Shown: positions 48,982 to 61,056, counted from the stretch's first letter. The stretch is 64,000 nucleotides of DNA from Pezizomycotina sp. ARF18 (GCA_002224055.1 AZLU01000002.1:104396-168395); one strand, 5' to 3'. Notes: a model not told the origin generated them from the letters alone. Numbers and translations: made by a program.

Positions 48982-50485
48982 TCAACCTTTCATGACCATC
49001 ACGTTGTCGTTGAGCGTTATCACCTCCATGAGGACCGCATATATCCCTACTCCGCTAATATATATTTCTAACCCATCGTTGTCTCCAACATTCCCATTTC
49101 CACCTTCAACATCCCGCCTCTCCTGCGTAAACATCGCCCTCTTAGGCATCTCCAACTCATAATCTGAGTCGAGGTCAATATCATCCGGCGACGGTGTGCG
49201 CGCGAGTGGGGATAGTAGTAATTAGTATAGCTGTTCCTGATCGGTCGCGCGTCGGCACTAGTCCTGTCCGTTGTTATCATGCTGCTCCTATTCCCGGTGC
49301 ATCCGTCGAATGCAAGTGCCATGCTACTGCGATTATTATTGTAGGACCCGGATCGTGCGTGTGTAGTCGTTCTGTTGTTGTTTGGCGACGGCTTACAAGC
49401 CATGAAGTGGTGTTGTGGCGGTTAAAGAGAGGATAGATGCACGGAATATTGACTATGAGGAGGGCGATGAACTGTATCACGCAATGTCAGTTACTAAGTT
49501 AATGCTTAATTAGAATTTCATGATTATGAGTGACCGCTTACGTTCTCCGAAGAGCCCAGGATATCACGAAACCCTTGTTCTTGATGCCGACGTTATGTCG
49601 GATACTCAGGAGACCCAAAATGTTTCGGACCAGCGTCGCCATCATTATGAACACTCCCGATCCGAGTAAGATGCCGAGCAAGAGTTTCCTGAGTAAGACA
49701 TCATCAGTCTACAATCTCCATGGGCGAAATTTATGAAAAGCGTACCTTCTAGCTGGTAACCTAACCCTCCACATCAGCGGCAGCGGTATACACACCAGCA
49801 CCGCATCCGTGATCAGGTTCAAACTCCCTACGACGTAATAATTACCAAGCCACTTCCGCATACCGATCCTGGATACGGTCTTACAATCCAGTTCAGGCTA
49901 AGGGGTATACAGTGAAGGAACAGTTCCAGCATACAAATAATGTACGTGACTATGCAAAGCCAGCCCGCGATTTTAACGAGTTTCCGTTGCCAGAGTCCGA
50001 ATGTTAAACGGGAGTAAAAGAACAAATACATCCTTTGAGGCACCAGATGAACGTGACGTAGGCTGGCCAGACGGCGAAATTGCATTTGTAACTGTCGCGC
50101 ATTTTTTCGAGCTGTTTTGGTGTGGGACCGGACGGACCGATGTCGAGGTTGGTCGCGAGACCTAGGAAGGGTGTATCAGTAAATACTTGGATGTGTGAAA
50201 GGTAGAATTCGAAATTGAAAATCACCACAGGGCAAACGTACTTATTCCATACCAAAGGCCTGCTTCTGCCGTGAAGAATGCCTATTAATCGTTAGAACAC
50301 ACGAGGCAGGTACGAATCGTAATGCGGGATACATAGCGTACAAATCCTATGAGTATCAGGTAGTCATCGCCTTGCCACCCTTTGAATCCCACGGCTTTTG
50401 TTCTGGCGAATATCCGCAGGAGTATTACCAAACAGCCCAAACCGTACTCCACTAAAGCCTCAGTAACCCACCACTGTAATACCAT
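48982..50485 (-). CDS. Fungal rhodopsin-domain membrane protein
   Basis: The ATG at 50485 gives MVLQWWVTEALVEYGLGCLV and RTKAVGFKGWQGDDYLI, almost the same layout as the gene at 30582. Introns follow after GDDYLILIGF (GTACGC...TTAATAG), after LWYGI (branch TTTACTGATAC), after VRLPAR and after SWALRRT (branch TAACTGAC). Further helices read LFFYSRLTFGLWQRK, CMLELFLHCIPLSLNW, YYVVGSLNLITDAVLVCIPL and LLLGILLGSGVFIMMATLV. The acidic tail DIDLDSDYELEMPKRAMF ends at TGA 48982-48984. Frame slips are present. The one at LKG|MYLFFY is explained by one missing G in AAAGGATG. It is paralogous to 30582-31950 and on the opposite strand. Plasma membrane, receptor-like, ligand unknown. Confidence 0.8.
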
Positions 50486-51197
50486 CTTTTTGTTTCCCGG
50501 TAACAAGGTTGGCGAAAGTTTGCGAAATGGATTTAGCGAACTACTGCCTAGAGGAAGAACATTTCAACGTAATCCTCTCGCATTTAGTGTATGTATGTAA
50601 TGAGCAGAAATCCTTCAGCTTTTAGGCTTACGATGAAGAAAAGAAAATAGATTACTGTGTGGGGAGATTGACATCAAGGTGGGTCTTTAAGTCATTATGT
50701 TTAAAAATAGCCAAAGGAAAATTTTTTTCGCACTTCTAGAAGTGTACCACAGAGCATTATACCTGATGGCAAGCCGAACCGCGAGCCATGTGCCAAAAGA
50801 CTCGACCAGCATGCTAATAAGAACATGGCTTGTGTAATTGGATCGTGTCTTAATTGATCTACCTTCCCTGCCTCTTCTTCGCGACGTAAGACACCCTGTC
50901 AACATTGCTTACAAGTCCTGGGGGTTTCTTGGGTCTCTACCAAAAAGGGATGTAAAACGCGCAGCAGGGAATAGCAAGAAGTGAAAAGCGACCTACTGCT
51001 TTTAGACATGATTTGAACAATTAATATACCTAGTGTATTATTGGTGTCGTTGTCAAGTCTGTAACTATCCCGGCGATTCTCAGTTCGTTCATGCCTCTGG
51101 GAAAGGGCGGGCGTACTTCAAGGTATCAGTAAAGATCAATAAATTTATCCTCTGTGCGATCTAGAGACTACAAAAATCGCCAACCTGGCTTTAAAAA
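50486..51197. other. Intergenic, nothing recognised
   Basis: Divergent/convergent spacer with a 72-codon ORF (50687-50905 minus) of no recognisable content. Confidence 0.45.
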
Positions 51198-52674
51198 CTA
51201 CCATAGATCTTCGACGGATTGCTCTACTTTTTCGAGGTAGTGACCCGCCGTATTTCCTGCGTTCTTTGCGCTCTTAACTGCGCTCGCGTCCCAATTCCCG
51301 TCAGCCAATTCACGCCATTTGGCGGACTCATCGGTTACCACAGCCTTATTCGACACCGCTTCCGTCCTTGCGGCTGGCGCAGCACCCCCAGAAGCGCACA
51401 AATATTCCAATTGATCCTTATCAAGTTTATTGTATCCAGTACCGATCTTTTCCATATATCCGCGGGCTTTTGGTTTCTCGCCGCCGCCCAACAAGTTCTT
51501 GAACAGGCTTTTATTTTTCCAGCATCCTTTTCGATGATTTTCACGCCCTTCCCTTCTTTTCCTTGTTGCTCGAGGGCTCCGGCGGCTTTCTTATCTTGGT
51601 AATCTACGTAGGCCTGTAGGATGGTTTCCGAAGCATTAGTTTTTCATCCAAGGCGTTGTTTGAACAGCAAAACTTGAAGAAAAGAGAAAAGAGGGAAAGA
51701 TATGAGAAAAGACAGTACATTTGCCCTCCTAGCTCTAATGCCATGATCACTGTTCTTCAATCCGAAGACGTGTTTGATATCTCTCCACAACTTGGTGAAA
51801 AATCCCTGATCCTTCGTATCCTTAAGCTCAAACATCTCATCGAGTTCACCAGCATGGTTATCTACTTCGATCATGTAGTTTTTGGCGGCGTCGAGACCAG
51901 CCAGGTTACGCAAGGCGTCCTTGTACTCCTGCGTCGTCGTACCACCCAAGTTTTCAAGGTTTCTATACATAGGCGTCCTGCCTGTTAGCACCTTCACCCG
52001 GTGTCTTAAAATAGATACCGAAAAATGATACACGCCATGAGGGTATACATACTTCAATCTTTCCAAAAGCTGTCGCTCATTGTCAAAGGTCATAGTCGCC
52101 GGATTCCACTTGCCATATCGATTCTCCATCCCTTGAATCCTTTGGAACATTCTTTTGTTTTGTCTGTCCATTTGCTCTTCATACTCGCCCATTTCCTTCT
52201 CGATCTTTGCCTTAGTCTGCTCTTCTTCTGGGGTAAGCTGCCCTTTCTTATCCCTAAGCTTGTCGTAAGACTCAATGAGCTCCTCGTATTTCTCATAGTC
52301 TCCTTCATCAAGGTAAAAACTCATTTGGTTACTGATTTTGCCAGTCTGATACGCCTTCTCAAGGTTATCTTGGACGATCCGCTGTTCCGCTAAGAGAGCG
52401 CTACGATAGGCGCCGTCGGCTTGTTTGAGTCTTTTCAAGATATCGAACTATGCAAACGCAATTTGATTAGCCATAATGCATGGCTTCGATCCGGAAGCTT
52501 GAAGAGACTTGCGTCACGACTATCATATGTTTTATACGGCCTAATTTTGCCTTTCTGGAGTTCCTCTTCCCATTGCTTTTCATCATGCATCGGCGCGGCC
52601 GAGGACAAAATCGGTGCTAGGAAGGCCGTCCACAGGGAGATTGTCGCCAGACTCGCCAGCTTTAAAGCCACCAT
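51198..52674 (-). CDS. Secreted charged, helix-rich protein
   Basis: The ATG at 52674 starts a signal peptide, MVALKLASLATISLWTAFLA, with cleavage expected after SSAAP. Exon 1 ends YKTYDSRD. A likely GC-AG intron at 52448-52512 (donor GCAAGT, branch GGCTAATC, acceptor GCATAG) joins in phase to FDILKRLKQADGAYRSALLA. A long charged helical region follows (YEELIESYDKLRDKKGQLTP, MGEYEEQMDRQNKRMFQRI), with coiled-coil character. Then come GLDAAKNYMIEVDNHAGELD and FFTKLWRDIKHVFGLKNS. A second intron near 51650-51700 is probable. The tail reads AYVDYQDKKAAGALEQQG, KARGYMEKIGTGYNKL and HYLEKVEQSVEDLW at 51198. Two frame slips lie in A-runs (GATGAAAAACT, GGAAAAATAAAAG). It is about 450 residues, secreted, with few cysteines. 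Family unknown. Confidence 0.65.
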
Positions 52675-55600
52675 TCTGAATCGTTTCGTGTTTAAGTAGT
52701 CTCAAGTGAAATAGAGCGATTTACTTGTCGTACTTCTGGTCCGTATGAATTTCTGTTCTGCACTCCTAATCCAGGTGACAGTAATTCTAAAATAGATCTG
52801 CGAACATTGGGGATTTCGCTAGGGCTCCCTCACATTTAAATATATATCATATTAAAACGCATTGAGGTCTCCGTCATATATCTACTTAGAATCGTGAGAG
52901 AAGTTTAAGTGCCATGTCTAGACCCTGAGTTCCGATATGTATTGATATCCAGTCATCTATAAACGACATGTGGTGCATTTGCCGCACATTATCAAGCTTA
53001 GGCCATACAATACTCGAGTATTAACCTAAAGTCGACATGTAGTATAGAAGAGATCAAAAAACAAATGACATCACGGCAGCAGCATCATGCAAAACTAAAA
53101 GCTTTCGTAAACCAATCTTATAAACCTAGCGGTGATAACCCGAAATCTTGTAGGCATCTGATCCGTAGCGTCGAGCTAAGAAAGCAATAGAGACTTCCAA
53201 TTACTAGTAGAGATTCCGGATGTTTTTAAAAACGGGTGGAGATTAACTCGACCTATAAACTCAAATATAGGACGTAGTTTTGACTTTACACAAACTTTAT
53301 CTTCAAATGGCGTGAGAAGTTCTAGATCAGAGTATGCCAGCTACCTCTGGAGGTAAAGTTGAAGGCTAAATCAATCAGAACTTACTCTGGTGTCGCCCTC
53401 GGATGAACAGACTCTCCGGATCAACAGGGTCCGATACAGCTCATTAGAATCCAGTCGTTTTGTGATGTAATTACATTTGCAGTATAGATGCTTGTTCTCC
53501 CCCTTTTCCTCGTTAACCGCACATACGATGTTTCCCCTTGGTCCGGCTATTATACGCCCTAGCATCAAGATATATTATTGATTTATTATCCACGTGGAGA
53601 GAGTGATGCAGGCTAGCAGTCAGTTCGTTGCCTGCCCAAAACAACGAACAATAGGCGAAGAGCAGGCATTATCAAACGTTTCGCCTGCTAAGTTGTATAC
53701 TAGGCCAGGATCAATTCAGGTCGGCGAAACGGAATCTGCCTTCTCTCTATTGAAATTTCTGCGTGCTACACCAAGAAGCGAAGCTGGGTTCATACTTGGA
53801 TCCTGCGCTGTTGAAAAGCCGGTGGCGCGGAGACTTTCACAATCTGGAGATAAGGAGACCCACTTTTGCTCTATCCACTACTGGTATGTACTTCCCACTC
53901 GGCGTCGACATGCCATGAGACCCCCTGGCAAACCACGTCAATCAACCATGAACCGTTTTTATTCTGAAACTGCGAGATCCCGGCAAAGCATTTTGGAACA
54001 GTTTTACCTTATATTTATTAATCCATCAAACCTTCTTCACCCCAAGCTTGATTACCAATATAGTCAATTTGTAAACTGTTCTTGGTGAGCATTCATAACT
54101 AGTAGCTCAAGTGTAGAGGCCAGCTCGCGAGTTCCGTTTTATACAGCCACGACATAGGGGTTGAACCATGACTGCATATAGGTTCTTTTGAATAATTAAA
54201 TGAAAAGAAAATTATACACTATATAAACCATTACCTACAGTCTCAATGACAGTTATTTGCTTCTATCTCTGGTGCACCAAAAACCCTGCCAGTGGGCCAG
54301 CCAGCAAGATACAATCCCGACGAAATAAATCGCTTTCCAACGTTAATAATTATCATAGCAATGACCGCAAAATGAGTAGATAATAAATAAACGGCCACGC
54401 AAGCATTATAAATCGCATAAGCATATCTACTGCCGTCGATAGTTTGTTCAACTTCATCACCGAAGCTTGAAACTCAGAGTCGGAAATCTGAGGATTAGTA
54501 GGCATCGACTCACCGCTACTTGATTTTACTTTGTCTGGTCAGCAAGCTTGCCCAATATCTGAGAGGTAGCGGGCCAGAAAATTTCAAGATGAGATCCGTA
54601 ACTTTAGAGGGAGAGTCCTCAATTTCGAGTCTCCCATTGGGTTATAGGTCGGCCTTTTTCTGCTCCTGCAGAAGGTTCAAGAGCTGGACAACATGATATC
54701 TTCCGACGCGTCTCGAGTATTATCATAGAGGTTATTATTGACATCCTTTGCGTTCGGAAAAACAACACGTCAGTCCCTGCTGCTTTAATAGACCCACGCA
54801 ACCTTCGAAGTAAGATTCCGTGAATACGTGCGATTGAATGCCGCATTCGATGCTGTCGGCGAGCGCGCGCGGCTTTGCATGTTTCGTCTCTAAAAATGAT
54901 TGAAGCGTCACTCCATCTCCGGTTCTTGTTTGCACGATCCATAGATAACCGAAGGGCTCCAGCTCATCAGAGCTTGCTGGCCAAGAAGATCGTCCTCGCG
55001 AGTTCCGCGAGTCATCTCCGGAGACAAAATATTTTTCGGCTTGCTAGAACCAGGGTTAGCAAAGAAATGATCACCCTGACGCTCCCTTAGATTGAGCTTT
55101 TCATTTTCGTTCGGAGCTAGGGGTCTGTTACATGCCTTGTCAGAATGAACCTCGTCCCTAAGTCGAAAGCATCGGGACTATTTGGTTGCCTGGCGTCTCC
55201 GCCGCGGATATTTCTCTCGAATTTGTGCAGGACATTGCGATCGCTTATCCCATTAGGTGGTGATGAGATTCCGGTGGATGACTTTGAAGCCCAAGAATAT
55301 AGCTTTGAGACGGCAAGAATATCGATATCTCTATAAGTATGTATCTACAAAATATAAGGTTTCTACCTTCAGGTTCAAGATCCTGCTTTTATAGTTGTCA
55401 ATACTTCCAAGTTCCAAAGGTCAAGTTCCCAATAGTATATATAGTCATGTCAACTATTTCAACCCTACGAGCTCGACAAGCCTTGTGAAACACACGAGTT
55501 TGAGGTGTACGGCAATATAAACTAGATTGCAAATCCACCATGATGGCCTCTTCCGACATTAGATTCATAAAGATATTATCTAGTTCACTATTTTGAATCA

Positions 55601-56147
55601 AAATACATCTTGTATCAAGACTCAGCTAAAATTGTTGAGTTATCGGTATATACGTTCCGTGATATTCCATGAATAAAGCACATCTGCTGGTATCAATATA
55701 CTAAACCCCGCCGTTGTGTCATACATATCCTTGGTTGCAGAAGCTATAATCGGGTCTTCTAAACAACTTCGGCCCGTTCTGCGTATTGTAGAAGATTAAG
55801 TCCATTGTATGAAGCAATGTACGGGCAAATAAAGTCATTGCTTTCTTGTTCAATCTCTTGATGGCAGTTTCCTCGCTACTTCCGTATGTTAGGACACGAT
55901 TACAGAACTTCTCGGCGGATGTCAGATATAAATTCAGTATTGATATATCTTGGAGTTAATAACCAATAAGCTTATCGTAAGAAGAAAGCGAATCTCTGAT
56001 TGAAATACAGGTTCCTGACCATTCATCCTTTCTAAGGATATCCCAAAATAGAATCTGTACAGAAGAACTAAACAGACTATGCTTCACGAACCAAGAATCA
56101 GGAGATTACAAATCGCTGCGAGAAGGACTGAAGCCCCACGAGCAACT
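52675..56147. other. 3.5 kb without a recognised gene
   Basis: The longest frame is 53594-54088 on the plus strand (164 codons, first ATG a few codons in), with no signal peptide or domain. Its composition is not convincing. ORFs at 54619-54942 (minus) and 54875-55090 (plus) overlap and also carry nothing recognisable. No repeats or RNA genes seen. Confidence 0.4.
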
Positions 56148-56867
56148 TCAAAAGCCATGTTTAGACCTTATAACGTCGCCGCCCGTATCCCGCCGGAATC
56201 CATGCATCCTGCGAACGTCGTTTCCGCCCGTGTCCCTCCTATCCCTGAAACCCTGCTTCTTCTCCTCGGCAGGGTTATTGTTGCCTGTCCTCCTGCTCTT
56301 GAAGCCAGCTTTCCGCCTGATCTCGTTACCCCGGTGTCCCTCTTATCGTTGAAGCCGGCACGGTGCCTGGCTTCGTTCCCACCGGTGTCTCGTCGGCCGA
56401 AACTGTGATGCACTACCGCGTCGTGCGCGGCGCTGTCTCTCTTCGAGTGACTTATATCAGGTGCACCATTATCGTCCAAGGTGACACTGTCTGAATGTTT
56501 GAGTCCTCCACCGGTACCTTCATCCACGCCCTTGGCTATGTCAAAGGATGCACCGACGACAGGGTTCGCGACGGCCCTTCCGAGATCGTTTACACTTGGT
56601 GGTGCGGATGCCGTGTTAACGTTACTAAGGTCCCGATTGTGTCACGCTTCGCCGGTCGGATTATCTTGGTCCCTTGCGTTGGCTGAAGAGTCTCTGCCCG
56701 CTTTGCGAACCCGTGCCTTCCGGCGTTCGGTAAGGCTCATGAGGGTTCTGGTTATCAACGAAGAAGTTTGAGGTTTGATGGTGCGAAGAGTGGTGCTTGT
56801 GATCCACCGGAGCCGCGGGCGTGAGGAGAGCCAGAGAGAAGAGGACGGAGACCGTGGTAAACCTCAT
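56148..56867 (-). CDS. Kex2-type repeat-peptide precursor, secreted
   Basis: The ATG at 56867 gives a signal peptide, MRFTTVSVLFSLALLTPAAP, followed by a His-rich stretch DHKHHSSHHQ. A long linker, split over frames, leads to six tandem units at 56151-56443. These are KRDSAAHDAVVHHSFG, RRDTGGNEARHRAGFND, a 17-codon unit starting KRDTGVTRSGG and ending AGFKS, RRTGNNNPAEEKKQGFRD, RRDTGGNDVRRMHGF and RRDTGGDVIRSKHGF. Each unit begins with KR or RR and most contain DTGG and end in GF. This is the layout of Kex2-processed repeat proteins, in which a secretory-pathway protease cuts after dibasic sites and releases several similar peptides. Unit 3 is one base short of 17 codons in an A-run, and two further slips lie upstream of the array. 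The released peptides lack tyrosine and cysteine, unlike ustiloxin-type cores. No UstY-like (DUF3328) gene was recognised nearby. Role unknown: a signalling peptide, a surface peptide or a modified peptide are all open. Confidence 0.72.
56151..56443 (-). repeat. Six coding tandem units with dibasic borders
   Basis: Units span 56396-56443, 56345-56395, 56295-56344, 56241-56294, 56196-56240 and 56151-56195 (16, 17, 17, 18, 15 and 15 codons). The phase is conserved at the amino-acid level with the dibasic pair first. The array runs directly to the stop codon. Confidence 0.8.
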
Positions 56868-57477
56868 TGTTCACGCGTGCTGGGATACTATCGAGATCCG
56901 AAATCAAGCGTCGAAGAGAAGAAAGAGAAAAGGTAGACGATGGAATGATTTAAAAACAAAAAGAAATTAAAATACCCGCAGTGAGTGAAAATAAGGAACG
57001 AATATCGATTACGAAAACAAACGACGATCTCCCTTTTTTTTTTTTTAGTTCTTATGAAAGGAATGACTACAGTGGAACGCAGAAGATACTCAAAAGATCG
57101 CTACCATGCGAACAAGCGCAAAACAGACCGTCCGGGTCTAAAAGTAGGCACTTCTGCATTCTTTATATTCGGAGCCCAAGAAGTATCTAAGCTATATCGT
57201 ATTACCCCTTTGCCTACCAATTAAACATTATCGGATGAACACGCCTGGACAGCGTAAACAGTTGCGAACTCAAGACTCGAAATGAGATTGCAACATCACG
57301 GATCATTCCTCGATAGAGGTAAGGAGTCCTGGCTAGTGTGTGGACTGCCATGTGGGAAATAAGATTGCATTTACGGCGATCGTTTGCTGCGCACCACTTC
57401 TCGGGTTGAACCGCCGGGGCCACGCCAGTGCAAACTTAGCTTTGATGTGCACTTGTGCCAATCGGTAGCGATAGCTT

Positions 57478-57498
57478 AACGGGGGTTTAACCCCCGTT
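57478..57498. repeat. Perfect 21-bp palindrome
   Basis: AACGGGGGTT-T-AACCCCCGTT has two 10-bp arms with one central base. It could form a hairpin or be a dyad protein-binding site. No gene starts close by. Confidence 0.6.
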
Positions 57499-58129
57499 GT
57501 GGGTCGCTAAATATTAAAGGGATGGCGGCCTGGCGGTGCCGATCTTTGCCCTATCGCCGGGTTGTTTTCGGTGGCTGCCTGGCGATAAACCCTCAACTTC
57601 CCGTTTTCACCCCCAAATTCAGTGTCACGATATGAATCTAATTATTTAGTCTTATCAAACGATTTTGAAGATTTAATACTTACTGAAATAAAGATTATAT
57701 ATAGATTCTTTTGCGATAGTTCTTGTCGAAATTTCTAGAACTGCGATCTATTGTTTAACAGTTGTTCTAGTATAATATAAACAATCCTGAATAAGAGGTG
57801 ATCAGTAATCCCGAGTCGATATCAGCCACTCGTATACCACAGAACAAAGTACAAATATTGTTTTAGAAGACGTTTCTGTTTCTTGATTCATACTATTGCT
57901 TCGGGTCAGTCTTTGAAAAGTCTCTTCTAAACATTCGCACCGCTGGAAACAGACTCGCGGAACGAAAAAATTCCTTGCAAAACTCCTGCTATATACCAGA
58001 GGTACTGGCCCCAAGTCTCTATCACAACCTGCATAAGAATGGTCATCAGCTTGCGAGATTTATTCTTTGCTCCGAGTCTACTGTATCCCGTTGCTACTTT
58101 GATTGATTTGATCCGATTTAACATTATTT

Positions 58130-58600
58130 AAACCTCCATCTAATTATATATTTTTAAGGGTACTTAATAAGCCTGGGATTATAATCCTTATCTAATACAT
58201 ACTACTACTGATATGTTAATAAGATTATACTAAATTAATAATATAGGACCGAGTAAAGCTAAGAATTTTATTGTTTTATTAATTAAATAGCTTGATATTG
58301 GCTTGGCTTGTGTCGCTTTTATAGACGATGATTACAAGCTAATGTTGATGCAAATAAATAAAATAAAACGAAAACGGGGAATAAGGTAGTTAGGGTAAAA
58401 AAAAATATCGCGGGGATTAATATAATAATAGTTAGTTATACGTATATATAATAATTTGATTAAATAAACCTACACTGTGTGTTTAGGCAAAAATCTTACT
58501 TATATTTATATATTAACCGTGTCTTAGTATCGGACAAAAAGCATGTAATATAAGGTAGATTTATAAGAAATAAAGGGATTAAACCTCTACTTAAAAGAGT
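58130..58600. other. AT-rich block, possible decayed repeat
   Basis: About 470 bp much richer in A+T than its surroundings and full of TATA/TTAATA runs, but not as depleted in CpA as the copia elements. It may be an old repeat remnant. No ends or family could be identified. Confidence 0.3.
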
Positions 58601-59371
58601 AGTGACGTAGATGTATTTAATTGGGTAGCCAGGGAGGTAGATCCTGCAGTTCTACTACACTCCCCATTGATGCTTCGATATATTACAGTATAGTATCAAT
58701 TGTTATCAACGTGGAATAATATACTGAAAAGCTATAATTGTCTTTGTTTTGGGTCAACCTTCATTGTGAAACTCAATAATATATTTCGATTAGCTAGAGC
58801 GATAGGTGGTAGCAAGGAGGTGTGTTACTGAAACAGATTACCCAGTAATGTATATAAGCAAACGGCAGTGTCGAAAAAGATTGAAAATTCGTCAGCGATT
58901 TGGTGGAAGCGACACTCGGAGCCGTGGCTCTGGTTCTACCGAGAGGCAAGTTATACCGCAACGATTCACCGTATTTCTCTTACCTGAATGCTTCCCACTT
59001 TGTGGTTTTCTTACGTAGAATTTGGGCCGGTATACCGAGACACATGTTAGCTTGCGTACTATGTGTTATAATAGTATTCACGATACATCAATACTGCTTG
59101 ATATATCAACAATGCAGCGACGCGAAGGTACTGCATCGCAGGCCACACGCACTTGCTCGGTTCTGTAACACAACGACGACGACGATAGTACAATCTCAAG
59201 AGAAACGAGACATTTATAAATCAATGATGGACTGCTAGCTGAAGCGCGAAGTGGGCTACAGCATCATCTAGTAAATATCGATATCTTAGCACATGCTTAC
59301 CTCCTGTAGGAAACCCTTCTTCCTCAATTATTGATTATTACTATTAGGGGAAAACGCACGGTATTTGAAGA

Positions 59372-60436
59372 ATGTGTATCCTCCTCGCGACGACGTCTCA
59401 TCCCTCGTACTCCCTGATCCTTCTCTTTAATCGAGACGAGCTGCTTGATCGCCCTACAGAGCGCGCACGCTGGCGGATATCGCCATCATCAGGCTCCGAG
59501 TATCTCTGCGGCCTGGACTCCTTATACAAGGGCACATGGCTCGAATATCTCGCTCAGGTCGCGTAGCAGCTCTCACAACGCTACTCTCCGGCGACGACAG
59601 ATGCGCCGCAACACCGCGTCCGCGGCTCCATCCTAACCTCCTTTCTCTCCTCCTCCGCCTGCACGAGCTCGTGGATTGAAAACCAAAAATCGCGAGAGGA
59701 TTCGGAATGAACCTATCCGGCGGCTGCACATTATTCGTCGGAAATGTGAAAGATGGAGAGTTTGTGGTTACAGGGAACAGAGGACCAGCAAGTGCAGAAA
59801 TGGTTACCTTGCGCTGTGGTACCCACGAGGACGGCGTTATCCTAGTCGATGGGTTCAGTAACTCGCAGTATAGAGACGAGTGGGCGCGCGTAACCCTGGG
59901 CAAGGATCTCTTGAGGAGAATGGTCATGGAAGAGATAGCAAGGAACGAAGTTCGAGTCCACGGCGCGTCCACTTCATTTAATAGCGAGAAATCAGACGTA
60001 AGTCTGAAGGGACGCTCATCGCCTCCCTTTTCTCCATCCTTTCTCACGATACGACGGCTGTCTACGACATCAACGATATGTCCCTACGGAAATCAAAGAG
60101 TCAGTCTACATCCCGTATTTACTTGGCATGACGAACTCCTGAGCAATTTCACTCTTTCGATCCTGCTCTCGAGAAGCGAAGTCAAAGCTTGGCCGCGATG
60201 GAAAGTTGAACAGGCCTATCAGTAGAGGACTACAGAAGAATAGAAACAAGACCGGTGGGACCGTAAATCAGACTGTGATACTGGTTAGAAAAGATGGAAG
60301 GGTTAAGTTTATAGAGAGGACGTTGTTTAATGGCGGTGTGAGAGCGCCAGAGAGCGAACGGACGTGGTGTATGAGTTTGATATTTCTTAGTGGATCAGTT
60401 ATCAGGATCACGTACCACGCAACACCTACAAGTTAA
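59372..60436 (+). CDS. TANGO2/NRDE family protein (frame-interrupted)
   Basis: The ATG at 59372 begins MCILLATTSHPSYSLILLFN, and the family hallmark NRDE follows at residues 20-23. A GTWL motif lies near residue 55. Later segments match the family order: GRVAALTT in another frame, SGGCTLFVGNVKDGEFVV, GVILVDGFSNSQYRDEWARV, TLGKDLLRRMVMEE, FSILSHDTTAVYDIND and QTVILVRKDGRVKFIERTLF. The last frame ends at 60434-60436. TANGO2/NRDE proteins are conserved in eukaryotes and have been linked to Golgi/ER organisation and haem trafficking. The biochemical role is not settled. At least four frame changes interrupt it and most introns are not obvious. Copy status (functional or pseudogene) cannot be decided here. 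It is the only clearly conserved housekeeping-type gene in the window. Confidence 0.75.
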
Positions 60437-61056
60437 CGTTATAACTCGTGTATACTAAACGATAGTTGGTCTTTTCAAGCACTTTAATGTTTGTACTCGA
60501 TCCCTGTTTAGTACTGCCTACACGATCATCGTATATTCCACTGGCAGAAGCACAAAGTTATTTGGTGACATAGCTCGAAGCAGCTCAATCATACGGAATG
60601 GATAAACTATACAATTTTCCAGGATCGTGAGTATTATAGATGTTACTCGTAATCTTATAGCATCCAACCTCTCGAGTATCGCTTGTTATTGCTTTCAAAC
60701 CCATCGCCGCAGCACTGGGGCTATCCTCCTCGACGCTGCCGCTGACTCCGCCTGTACTTTCGGCGCCATCGACACATCGTGCTCTATTCGACTCCCTTTT
60801 CGATTCACTGACTGTCGTAACCGCACCATTCGCTCTAGCACGCTACCCTTACTTTGCATCATAATCTCTTCCCGTGCTCTCTCCTTGCCGTCCTCGCGGC
60901 CACCTTGATCGGTTCCACAACTTCCTCGTCATATTCTTCTCTACTCGCACACTAGACAACCAACTTTCCGTAGCGCTCCACTTGCTCGCGAACCTTCGAG
61001 TTTATTGTTACATCCGCCCTAGGATCGAAGGCGTATAAACGGACGAGAGGTACACC
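60437..61056. other. No recognised gene
   Basis: A 93-codon plus-strand ORF (60627-60908) lies opposite minus-strand stretches (NSKVREQVERYGKLVV, IKVAARTARREHGKRL) that look coding but belong to no family I know. They could be the tail of the rhodopsin-family gene or a separate small gene. Confidence 0.35.

Larger units (their letters stand above)
56868..59371. other. Intergenic, AT-rich block and palindrome
   Basis: No gene recognised over 2.5 kb. A T-run lies at 57035-57046, a perfect palindrome at 57478-57498 and an AT-rich block at 58130-58600. A 112-codon plus-strand ORF at 58900-59238 has one hydrophobic segment and no known domain. Confidence 0.4.

Noticed and set aside
53594-54088. 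164-codon plus-strand ORF
   Set aside because: No domain, no signal peptide, no splice signals and unremarkable composition. It may be open by chance.
56148-56867. Assignment of the repeat precursor as a ustiloxin-type (dikaritin) gene
   Set aside because: Core units lack tyrosine and no UstY-like HxxHC protein or tyrosinase was recognised nearby. Only the general Kex2 repeat-precursor class is supported.
59454-60047. 197-codon minus-strand ORF
   Set aside because: It lies antisense to the TANGO2/NRDE gene, whose plus-strand motifs (NRDE, GTWL, VDGFSNS) are in family order, so the ORF is a shadow.
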